Positions 7,234 to 13,009 of a stretch of 13,009 bases of DNA are shown in pieces. The translations under genes were made by a program, and so were the position numbers. Source of the stretch: Desulfurellales bacterium (GTDB lineage Bacteria > Campylobacterota_A > Desulfurellia > Desulfurellales > Hippeaceae); NCBI GenBank assembly GCA_027074255.1, contig JALTDI010000043.1, forward strand, positions 1 to 13,009, written 5' to 3'. The stretch's first letter is position 1; each line of letters starts with the position of its first letter. The notes under the pieces are model-generated. The model did not search any database. It saw only the letters and a list, made by a program, of their open reading frames with translations, and had not been told where the DNA came from.

Positions 7234-7865
7234 TGTTTACTGGAATCGTTGAAGAAATAGGCTCGGTATCTTCTACATTAAAAAAATCAAACGGCATAAG
7301 ATTATCCGTAAAAGCCGAGAAAATAATCAAAGATTTAAAAATAGGTGACAGTGTGGCCGTTAACGGTGTATGTTTAACAGCGGTTGAGATAGGCAATAGC
7401 ATATTTGACGTTGATGTGTCTTTTGAAACAATATCCAAGAGCAATATAGGATATCTTGGTACGGGTAACTTTGTAAACCTTGAGAGGGCGCTGAGACTCT
7501 CGGACAGATTATCCGGTCATATTGTGCTCGGCCATGTGGATTCCAAAGGCATTGTTTATAATATGGAACCAAAAGGGGATTTTTATCTGCTTAGAATTAA
7601 GGCTGATTCGGATATTTTGAGGTATTGCATAAATAAAGGCTCGATAGCCATAGACGGTATAAGTTTGACAATAAGCTCAGTAAAAGGCTTTTTTATTGAT
7701 ATAGCCGTTATACCGCATACGTTTAATAATACAAATTTAAAATATAAAAAACACGGCGATTATGTTAATATTGAGGCTGATGTATTGGGAAAGTATGTTG
7801 AAAAAATAATGAAAAAAGAAACGTCTCTTGATGAGAATTTTTTGAAAGAGAACGGATTTTTATAA
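7233..7865 (+). CDS. ribE: Riboflavin synthase (alpha chain)
   Basis: Dismutates two molecules of 6,7-dimethyl-8-ribityllumazine into riboflavin and the RibD product, the last step of the pathway. At 210 aa it contains the two tandem lumazine-binding barrels: the first starts MFTGIVEEIG and contains VAVNGVCLTAVEI, the second starts near GHIVLGHVDSKG and contains IAIDGISLTISSV. It starts with GTG at 7233, sharing the G with the ribD TAG stop codon, and AGAGGGA lies about 9 nt upstream at the end of ribD, so translation is likely coupled. The gene is also called ribC in some genomes. Confidence 0.96.
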   Translation: MFTGIVEEIGSVSSTLKKSNGIRLSVKAEKIIKDLKIGDSVAVNGVCLTAVEIGNSIFDVDVSFETISKSNIGYLGTGNFVNLERALRLSDRLSGHIVLGHVDSKGIVYNMEPKGDFYLLRIKADSDILRYCINKGSIAIDGISLTISSVKGFFIDIAVIPHTFNNTNLKYKKHGDYVNIEADVLGKYVEKIMKKETSLDENFLKENGFL

Positions 7866-7883
7866 AAAATATGGGAGTTGTAA

Positions 7884-9089
7884 ATGTTTGCAAGTGTTGA
7901 TGAAGCTATTGAGGAGATAAAATCAGGCAAAATGGTCATAATGGTCGACGATGAGGATAGAGAAAACGAGGGCGATTTTGTTATGGCAGCGCAATTTGTA
8001 ACGCCGGATTCGATAAATTTTTTGGCCACACACGGCAGGGGCCTTATATGTATGCCTATGGATGGGAGTTTGATAGATAAATTGGATTTGCATTTGATGA
8101 CGGTTAATGAAAATGATAAATTTAAAACGGCCTTTACGGTTTCTGTTGACGCTCATCCGAAATATGGTGTAACAACCGGAATTTCGGCTTATGATAGGGC
8201 GACAACAATTCAGACAGCCATCAAGCCCGATGTGAAACCGTCTGATCTTGTTAGGCCGGGGCATGTTTTTCCCTTGATAGCAAAAAAGGGCGGTGTTTTG
8301 GTTAGAGCGGGACATACGGAAGGGAGTGTCGATTTGGCCAAGATGGCAGGTTTAATACCGGCTGCAGCCATATGTGAAATTATGAACGATGACGGAACAA
8401 TGGCAAGAAGGCCTCAGCTTGAAAAAATAGCTGAAAAATTTAAACTTAAAATGGTGACTATATCGAGCATAATTGAATACAGAATGCAGCATGAAAGACT
8501 CATTGAAAGGACGGCAGAGGCGGATTTGCCCACAAAATACGGACACTTTAAAATAATAGTGTATAAAAATATGGTGGATGATTTTGAACATGTTGCGCTT
8601 GTTAAGGGTAAAATAACGCATGATGAGCCTGTTCTTGTAAGGGTACATTCATCCTGCCTCACAGGTGACATATTGGGTTCTTTGAGATGTGACTGCGGAG
8701 ATCAGCTGCACTCTGCTATGGAAATGGTGGAAAAAGAGGGCAAGGGTATTGTTTTATATATGCAGCAGGAGGGAAGGGGCATAGGACTGACTAATAAAAT
8801 AAAAGCATATGCTCTGCAAGACGAGGGTTATGATACTGTTGAGGCCAATATTAAACTCGGGTTCAAGCCCGATTTGAGAAATTACGGAATCGGGGCTCAG
8901 ATATTGGTTGATTTGGGAGTTAGGAAAATCAAGCTTATGACCAATAATCCTAAAAAGATTGTGGGCCTTGAAGGATACGGGCTGGAAATTATCGATAGGG
9001 TTCCAATTGAGGTCGACCCGAACGATATTAACAGGTGCTACCTTGAAACAAAGAAAGTGAAAATGGGTCATATTTTAACAAAGATATAA
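7884..9089 (+). CDS. ribBA: Bifunctional DHBP synthase / GTP cyclohydrolase II
   Basis: Provides both precursors of the pathway: 3,4-dihydroxy-2-butanone 4-phosphate from ribulose-5-phosphate, and the diaminopyrimidine from GTP. 401 aa. The N-terminal RibB domain (about 1-200) has VDDEDRENEGDF (21-32), THGRGLICMPM, GVTTGISAYDRATTI, RPGHVFPL and RAGHTEGSVDLA. The C-terminal RibA domain (about 205-401) has the zinc site C258, C269, C271 (CLTGDILGSLRCDCG), QQEGRGIGL, YDTVEANIKLGF and MTNNPKK. Both domains look catalytically complete, unlike some homologues where the RibA half is degenerate. ATG at 7884 follows GGGAG with 6-nt spacing, 18 nt after ribE. Confidence 0.97.
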   Translation: MFASVDEAIEEIKSGKMVIMVDDEDRENEGDFVMAAQFVTPDSINFLATHGRGLICMPMDGSLIDKLDLHLMTVNENDKFKTAFTVSVDAHPKYGVTTGISAYDRATTIQTAIKPDVKPSDLVRPGHVFPLIAKKGGVLVRAGHTEGSVDLAKMAGLIPAAAICEIMNDDGTMARRPQLEKIAEKFKLKMVTISSIIEYRMQHERLIERTAEADLPTKYGHFKIIVYKNMVDDFEHVALVKGKITHDEPVLVRVHSSCLTGDILGSLRCDCGDQLHSAMEMVEKEGKGIVLYMQQEGRGIGLTNKIKAYALQDEGYDTVEANIKLGFKPDLRNYGIGAQILVDLGVRKIKLMTNNPKKIVGLEGYGLEIIDRVPIEVDPNDINRCYLETKKVKMGHILTKI

Positions 9090-9100
9090 GGAGAACGTGT

Positions 9101-9559
9101 ATGAAGGTTATTGAGGGTCAAATAGATGCAAAAGGGCTGAAACTGGTTGTAATAGTCAGCAGATTTAACAGTTTTATTACGGAAAAACTTTTAAGCGGAG
9201 CTATGGACGCATTTGCAAGACATAACGGCAATGAGGATAATTTGACGCTTATAAGGGTTCCCGGTGCATTTGAGATACCTATGGTTTTGTCAAAGGTCGT
9301 TGAAAAGGATTTTGACGGGGCTTTATGTTTGGGCGCTGTTATACGCGGAGCAACACCGCACTTTGATTTTATAGCAAACGAAACGGCTAAGGGCATTGCA
9401 CAGATTTCATTAAAAGGAAAGATACCGGTGTCGTTTGGTATACTAACGACAGATACTATTGAGCAGGCAATAGAAAGGGCCGGCACTAAAATGGGCAACA
9501 AAGGTTTTGATTCCATGGTTTCTCTTATAGAGACCATCAATGTCTTTAAAAATATTTAG
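9101..9559 (+). CDS. ribH: 6,7-dimethyl-8-ribityllumazine synthase
   Basis: Condenses the RibD product with dihydroxybutanone phosphate to lumazine. 152 aa, the standard size; family members form pentamers or 60-mer capsids. Visible motifs are PGAFEIPM (54-61), LGAVIRGATPHFDF with catalytic His H87, and FGILTTDTIEQAIERAGTKMGNKG with phosphate-binding R126. The start ATG is 11 nt after ribBA, with AGGAG just after the preceding stop codon. Confidence 0.97.
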   Translation: MKVIEGQIDAKGLKLVVIVSRFNSFITEKLLSGAMDAFARHNGNEDNLTLIRVPGAFEIPMVLSKVVEKDFDGALCLGAVIRGATPHFDFIANETAKGIAQISLKGKIPVSFGILTTDTIEQAIERAGTKMGNKGFDSMVSLIETINVFKNI

Positions 9560-9561
9560 GT

Positions 9562-9963
9562 ATGTCGAGAAGAAAATCACGCTTATGCGCCATTCAATAT
9601 ATATATTCTAAGGAATTTTCATCAGACGACTCACCCGATGAATTTATGGATTATATAAATGCACCCAAAACCGATAAGGATAAGGAGTTTACAAAAACTC
9701 TAATCAACGGTTGCTTGAAAAAAAAAGATGAGATAGACGGTATAGTATCAAGATATGCACAGCAGGGTTATGATACGGTTTTAGTTGTTGATAGATGTAT
9801 TTTGCGAGTCGGTATTTTTGAGATGCTTTATTTGAGGAATACGCCGCCGCCAGTTATTATTAATGAGTATGTAGAGATTGCCAAGCACTTTTCGAATGAG
9901 ACATCGAAGTCTTTTATTAACGCCTTATTGGATAAAGTGAGGATAAACGAATATGAAAAATAA
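9562..9963 (+). CDS. nusB: Transcription antitermination factor NusB
   Basis: All-helical RNA-binding protein of 133 aa. With NusE (ribosomal protein S10) it binds boxA RNA and prevents premature termination in rRNA operons. Recognised by the N-terminal SRRKSRLCAIQYIY, the central VDRCILRVGIFEML and the C-terminal PPVIINEYVEIAKHFSNETSKSFINALLDKV. It begins 2 nt after the ribH stop codon with almost no ribosome site of its own, suggesting coupling to ribH translation. A ribH-nusB pair is common in bacteria. The end overlaps pyrF by 11 nt. Confidence 0.95.
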   Translation: MSRRKSRLCAIQYIYSKEFSSDDSPDEFMDYINAPKTDKDKEFTKTLINGCLKKKDEIDGIVSRYAQQGYDTVLVVDRCILRVGIFEMLYLRNTPPPVIINEYVEIAKHFSNETSKSFINALLDKVRINEYEK

Positions 9964-10669
9964 GCTCATTGTTGCATTGGATGTAAAGGGTATGGAAAAT
10001 ATAGTGAACATTGTCGATGACCTTAAAGATAAAGCGGTTTGGTATAAAATAGGCGCAGTTAATTTTACCGCTTATTCCAGTAAGGTTGTTGAAATTATTA
10101 AAGATAGGCAAAAGAGACTGTTTCTCGATTTAAAATATCACGATATTCCCAACACGGTGAAAGAGGCTGTGTTTTCTGCCTGCAAGATAGGTGCGGATAT
10201 GCTGACTGTGCATTCCATAGGCGGTGTTGATATGATGTCAGCCGCATTAGACGGTGTAAAAGCTTTTGAAGATAAATATGCAAAAAAAGGGGCTTTAATC
10301 TTAGCCGTTACCGTTTTGACAAGTTTCAATGAAGAAACGATAAAAAGGGATATGTTTTTGGATAGCAAAATCGAAGATTTGGTGATATCATTGGCTGAAA
10401 ATGCAAAAAAATCCGGCATAAAAGGACTTGTGGCTTCCCCTAATGAGACATCGGTTTTAAGAGAAAAATTCGGTGATTACTTTACAATTGTTACACCCGG
10501 CATAAGGCCGAAAAATTCTGCTGTTAACGACCAAAAAAGGGTTACGACACCTTGCGAAGCAATCAAGTTGGGCTCCGATTATATTGTTGTCGGTCGCCCT
10601 ATTTATGCAAACGACAATCCTGTTGATGCTTATGATAATATAGTTAAAGATATGGAGGGTATATGTTGA
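9953..10669 (+). CDS. pyrF: Orotidine 5'-phosphate decarboxylase
   Basis: Converts OMP to UMP, the final step of de novo pyrimidine synthesis. 238 aa TIM barrel. The catalytic DxKxxD array is D59, K61, D64 in FLDLKYHDIPNTV. The phosphate-binding elements TPGIRP (181-186) and VGRPI (213-217, R215) are present. The start ATG lies inside the nusB 3' end (11-nt overlap), with a GAGGA ribosome site in nusB. It overlaps pyrE by 7 nt. Confidence 0.97.
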   Translation: MKNKLIVALDVKGMENIVNIVDDLKDKAVWYKIGAVNFTAYSSKVVEIIKDRQKRLFLDLKYHDIPNTVKEAVFSACKIGADMLTVHSIGGVDMMSAALDGVKAFEDKYAKKGALILAVTVLTSFNEETIKRDMFLDSKIEDLVISLAENAKKSGIKGLVASPNETSVLREKFGDYFTIVTPGIRPKNSAVNDQKRVTTPCEAIKLGSDYIVVGRPIYANDNPVDAYDNIVKDMEGIC

Positions 10670-11250
10670 ACCGGGAAGAGGCTTTGAATATCTATAAAAA
10701 AAGGAATGCTTATTTAAAAGGTCATTTTAAATTGTCAAGCGGGCTGCACAGTGAATATTATTTACAAAGTGCCCTTGTTCTGCAGTATCCGCACGATGCA
10801 TGGCAGCTGTGTTCTTCTGTTGCGGAACATTTTAGGGGTATGAAGATAGACGTTGTCGTAGCTCCCGCTATGGGCGGCATATTGGTTTCATACGATGTTG
10901 CCAGGGCTCTTGGAAACAGCATAAGGAGTATTTTTGCCGAAAGGGTGGACGGTAAACTTACACTTAGAAGAGGATTTAATATCTCAGAGGATGATAACGT
11001 ACTTATAGTTGAGGATGTAGTTACAACCGGAAAGAGCGTAAAAGAAACGATTGATTTGGTCAAACGCTATTCAGAACACATAGTGGGTGTCGGAGCGCTT
11101 GTTGACAGAGGCGGCAGTTTTAATACGAATTCTATTGATTACTTTGCACTTATTAAGTTGGATATAACAAACTATGAGCCGGATGATTGTCCTTTATGTA
11201 AAAGAGGCATTCCGCTCGAAAAACCGGGCAGCAGGTTTATCAAACGGTAA
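10663..11250 (+). CDS. pyrE: Orotate phosphoribosyltransferase
   Basis: Makes OMP from orotate and PRPP, feeding directly into PyrF. 195 aa. The PRPP-binding motif is VLIVEDVVTTGKSV (113-126). HFKLSSGLHSEYYLQ near the N-terminus and VVVAPAMGGI (64-73) fit the family, as does the C-terminal CPLCKRGIPLEKPGSR typical of the shorter, Thermus-like type. ATG at 10663 has GGAGGG (10654-10659) just upstream and overlaps the pyrF stop codon. Last gene of the operon: a 227-nt spacer with weak terminators follows. Confidence 0.96.
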   Translation: MLNREEALNIYKKRNAYLKGHFKLSSGLHSEYYLQSALVLQYPHDAWQLCSSVAEHFRGMKIDVVVAPAMGGILVSYDVARALGNSIRSIFAERVDGKLTLRRGFNISEDDNVLIVEDVVTTGKSVKETIDLVKRYSEHIVGVGALVDRGGSFNTNSIDYFALIKLDITNYEPDDCPLCKRGIPLEKPGSRFIKR

Positions 11251-11256
11251 CTTTTC

Positions 11257-11280
11257 GCCTTTGCAAGGCTTTATATTTAT
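11257..11280 (+). terminator. Weak hairpin after pyrE
   Basis: GCCTT (11257-11261) pairs with AAGGC (11265-11269) around a 3-nt loop and is followed by TTTATATTTAT. It starts 6 nt after the pyrE stop codon. The 5-bp stem and interrupted T-run make it a weak terminator at best. Confidence 0.4.
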
Positions 11281-11332
11281 GCTGTATTGATTTTATTAAG
11301 CAATATCAGGAAATTATGTCAGTTTATTTTTT

Positions 11333-11358
11333 CACAGCATCTGCGGTGTTATTTTTTC
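11333..11358 (+). terminator. Possible second terminator downstream of pyrE
   Basis: CACAGC (11333-11338) and GCGGTG (11343-11348) can form a stem with an A/G mismatch and a 4-nt loop, followed by TTATTTTTTCT. The shape is that of an intrinsic terminator for the rib-pyr transcript, but the stem is short. Outside the listed elements, the 11251-11477 spacer has no recognisable gene. Confidence 0.35.
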
Positions 11359-11393
11359 TATGCTTGGTGTTCGGTTAATTCGGTGTTAATTAA
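11345..11393. repeat. Three GGTGTT copies and a TTAATT/AATTAA palindrome
   Basis: GGTGTT occurs at 11345-11350, 11366-11371 and 11382-11387. The last copy sits between the arms TTAATT (11375-11380) and AATTAA (11388-11393). They lie 20-70 nt upstream of the -35 of the next gene, so an operator is conceivable, but such short AT-rich repeats may be chance. Confidence 0.3.
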
Positions 11394-11411
11394 GTTATTA
11401 TCAGATTACTC

Positions 11412-11442
11412 TTGACATCTCAGTTAAATGTTATATTATAAT
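11412..11442 (+). promoter_or_regulatory. Promoter of the UPF0173 hydrolase gene
   Basis: Perfect -35 TTGACA (11412-11417) and perfect TATAAT (11437-11442), with a 19-nt spacer that is longer than ideal; ATTATA at 11435-11440 gives 17 nt. The expected start is near 11449, with a leader carrying AGGAGGTG before the ATG at 11478. Confidence 0.7.
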
Positions 11443-11477
11443 TAAGAAATAAAACTTAAAAATAGAGGAGGTGCTCT

Positions 11478-12176
11478 ATGCCAAAAGTAACTTGGATTGG
11501 TCAGTCTGCTGTTTTAGTGGAGGGAGAAAAAACAAAATTCATCATTGATCCCTATATAACAGGAAATCCAGACATAAAGGAAGGCTCATTGAGCCCGGAT
11601 GATATTAATGTAGACTATATTTTGGTTACACACGGACACTGGGATCACTTGGGCGATGCGATAGATATTGCTAAAAGAACCAAAGCTCTGCTGATTGCAC
11701 CTTTTGAACTTATAACGTACTGTCAGGGTAAAGGTGTTGAAAATGTTCATCCTATGCACATAGGCGGGGCACACAGATTCAGTGATGATTTTTGGGTGAA
11801 ATTGACCATAGCTCACCACGGCAGTGCGGTTATGAATGAAGAAGAAGGGATAGTCTATACCGGAAATCCGTGCGGATACGTTGTTGAAATAGACGGTAAA
11901 AAGATTTATCACTCGGGTGACACGGGACTATTTTTGGATATGCAGTTAATAGGCGAAAACAACCTTGATTTGGCTATGATTCCGATTGGAGATAATTTTA
12001 CTATGGGTGTTGAAGACGGCGCAAAAGCAGTTGAGTTTTTGAAGCCGAAAATGGTCATGCCTATGCACTACCTTGCTTGGGATTTAATTAAACAGGACCC
12101 GAATGAATTTATAAAACTTGTGGGTAATAAATCCGAAGTTAAAATAATAAAACCGGGTGAGAGCCTTAACGTTTAG
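11478..12176 (+). CDS. UPF0173 family metal-dependent hydrolase (metallo-beta-lactamase fold)
   Basis: Predicted cytoplasmic metallo-hydrolase, 232 aa, typical of the family; its physiological substrate is unknown. Metal ligands are visible as THGHWDHLGD (H52, H54, D56, H57), AHHG (H113/H114), SGDTG (D148) and MPMHY (H197). The N-terminal WIGQSAVLVEG and FIIDPYITGNP are typical of UPF0173. A near-ideal AGGAGGTG ribosome site precedes the ATG, and the gene has its own promoter and a good terminator, so it is monocistronic. Confidence 0.93.
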   Translation: MPKVTWIGQSAVLVEGEKTKFIIDPYITGNPDIKEGSLSPDDINVDYILVTHGHWDHLGDAIDIAKRTKALLIAPFELITYCQGKGVENVHPMHIGGAHRFSDDFWVKLTIAHHGSAVMNEEEGIVYTGNPCGYVVEIDGKKIYHSGDTGLFLDMQLIGENNLDLAMIPIGDNFTMGVEDGAKAVEFLKPKMVMPMHYLAWDLIKQDPNEFIKLVGNKSEVKIIKPGESLNV

Positions 12177-12187
12177 TAGTTTAATGC

Positions 12188-12215
12188 AGGCGGATTTCTT
12201 ATCCGCCTTTTCCTT
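12188..12215 (+). terminator. Intrinsic terminator after the UPF0173 gene
   Basis: AGGCGGAT (12188-12195) pairs perfectly with ATCCGCCT (12201-12208) around a 5-nt loop TTCTT, followed by a T-rich tract (TTTTCCTT). It lies 12 nt after the stop codon. It is the clearest rho-independent terminator in the window. Confidence 0.88.
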
Positions 12216-12262
12216 GATTTGTAAAAGATATACTTTTTTATATATAAAATATTTGGTTTGAC

Positions 12263-12290
12263 TTGACATATTCTTTTTTTGGCATATAAT
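12263..12290 (+). promoter_or_regulatory. Perfect-consensus sigma-70 promoter, near-leaderless
   Basis: TTGACA (12263-12268), 16-nt spacer, TATAAT (12285-12290). All twelve bases match consensus. The expected transcription start is about 12297, only about 4 nt before the ATG at 12301, and no Shine-Dalgarno sequence is present. The resulting mRNA should be essentially leaderless. Confidence 0.85.
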
Positions 12291-12300
12291 CAATCCACGT

Positions 12301-13009
12301 ATGAGTAGAAAACGACTTGTGATTAAGCAGACAAACCCTTGGGGTGTCTTGCTTATTGTTTTATTTGCCGCAGCTTTTTTGGTTGGTATAGCATTGCTTG
12401 CTTTCCCTAAGAATATAAAAAGTTATAGAACATCGGCATTAAATATAACCTTATCGTCCAAAGAGGGATTCATTTTTTACAAAGCTTCCACATCGAAACA
12501 GCTAAACAAAGAACTTAATCTTTACGGACTCTATGAAAGATATAGCTCTTCCGTTAAGCCATACCTATTAGAGCATTTTCCATATGATTTTTGTTATCTT
12601 CCGCCCAATAAAAGAAAAAAAATGTTTATTGCGGTAATGCTTCCCATCGCATTGGTTGTTAAGGAGCAATTGGATCAGGAGCACGATATGGTTGAGCGGA
12701 TAAAATTAAAGATGGATTATAAAGTCCATTTGAATAAAGAGGAAAAAGAATTTATAAAAGCCGCTATGATAAAATATAAAACAAATAATATAAATGAGCT
12801 TGTAAAAAGAGTTGATAGTATACCGGTGAGCCTTTTAATTGCACAGGCAGGTATAGAATCAGGGTGGGGCAGCTCGCGTTTTAGTATTCTATATAACAAT
12901 ATATACGGTTTGCACAGGAAACACAGAAGGCCTTGGCAGCCCATAGTGATGTCTTTTGGAAATCTTTATGATGCGACAGTAGCCTATGTGATGAATTTGA
13001 ATAGATCCA
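12301..13009 (+). CDS. Membrane-anchored Bax/GH73-like peptidoglycan hydrolase, 3' end cut by window
   Basis: Partial gene: 236 codons are visible without a stop codon. The N-terminus MSRKRLVIKQ is basic and is followed by a hydrophobic segment (about 14-35), indicating an inner-membrane anchor with the rest outside the cytoplasm. Residues 174-194, IPVSLLIAQAGIESGWGSSRF, match the catalytic segment of the glucosaminidase/Bax-like family, with the general acid Glu at E186; SILYNNIYGLH continues the family pattern. A charged region of about 135 residues between the anchor and this motif is only partly family-like. The likely role is cleavage of cell-wall glycan. ATG at 12301 is the only plausible start: no other start codon lies between an in-frame TGA (12259-12261) and it. 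Confidence 0.85.
   Translation, partial: MSRKRLVIKQTNPWGVLLIVLFAAAFLVGIALLAFPKNIKSYRTSALNITLSSKEGFIFYKASTSKQLNKELNLYGLYERYSSSVKPYLLEHFPYDFCYLPPNKRKKMFIAVMLPIALVVKEQLDQEHDMVERIKLKMDYKVHLNKEEKEFIKAAMIKYKTNNINELVKRVDSIPVSLLIAQAGIESGWGSSRFSILYNNIYGLHRKHRRPWQPIVMSFGNLYDATVAYVMNLNRS

Noticed and set aside
8352..8671. Open reading frames antisense to ribBA
   Set aside because: They lie wholly within a well-conserved bifunctional enzyme gene, have no family-like features and no ribosome sites; chance shadow frames.
9562..11250. pyr attenuator (PyrR-type) before pyrF or pyrE
   Set aside because: The genes overlap, leaving no leader or hairpin space.
1..13009. Mobile element, phage, CRISPR or defence system
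   Set aside because: Every long frame is assigned to a housekeeping or regulatory family; no transposase, integrase, spaced repeats or attachment-site duplication at the tRNA 3' end were seen.

Overview
The window is about 13 kb of AT-rich bacterial chromosome, densely packed with housekeeping genes. I see no insertion sequence, phage gene, CRISPR array, plasmid function or foreign-looking base composition. Gene content (single-chain biotin-dependent pyruvate carboxylase, OmpR-type two-component system, a complete riboflavin operon fused to nusB-pyrF-pyrE, and a membrane-anchored muramidase-like protein) suits a free-living or host-associated Gram-negative-type anaerobe. My guess from protein style and base composition is Deferribacterota or a relative, but this was not tested by any search and is weak.

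Layout. (1) 21-3455, +: full-length pyruvate carboxylase. (2) 3460-3536, -: tRNA-Pro(CGG) with encoded CCA, whose 3' end lies 4 nt from the pyc stop codon. (3) 3537-3649: divergent promoters for the tRNA and for the next operon. (4) 3650-5250, +: OmpR-family response regulator and a small two-TM histidine kinase. The kinase appears to start at a rare ATT codon inside the end of the regulator gene. (5) 5252-6028, -: enoyl-CoA hydratase/isomerase homologue of the ECHDC3-like type, converging on the kinase gene with a 1-nt gap. (6) 6142-11250, +: seven-gene operon ribD-ribE-ribBA-ribH-nusB-pyrF-pyrE with overlaps or very small gaps. (7) 11251-11477: 227-nt spacer with weak terminator-like hairpins, short repeats and a promoter. 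(8) 11478-12176, +: UPF0173 metallo-beta-lactamase-fold hydrolase, then a good intrinsic terminator. (9) 12301 to the window end, +: the start of a membrane-anchored Bax/GH73-like peptidoglycan hydrolase, behind a perfect consensus promoter placed so close that the mRNA should be essentially leaderless.

How the genes work together. The rib genes encode every dedicated enzyme from GTP and ribulose-5-phosphate to riboflavin (RibBA, RibD, RibH, RibE), apart from the phosphatase, which is normally encoded elsewhere. NusB is a transcription antitermination factor often found next to ribH. PyrF and PyrE carry out the last two steps of UMP synthesis. Their co-transcription with rib genes links flavin and pyrimidine nucleotide supply. 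No FMN riboswitch is visible before ribD; a 16-bp imperfect palindrome in the promoter region is the obvious candidate control site. Pyruvate carboxylase supplies oxaloacetate.

I found no clearly new biological system. The points most worth checking are the ATT start and degenerate catalytic motifs of the histidine kinase, the near-leaderless promoter at 12263-12290, and the palindrome before ribD.
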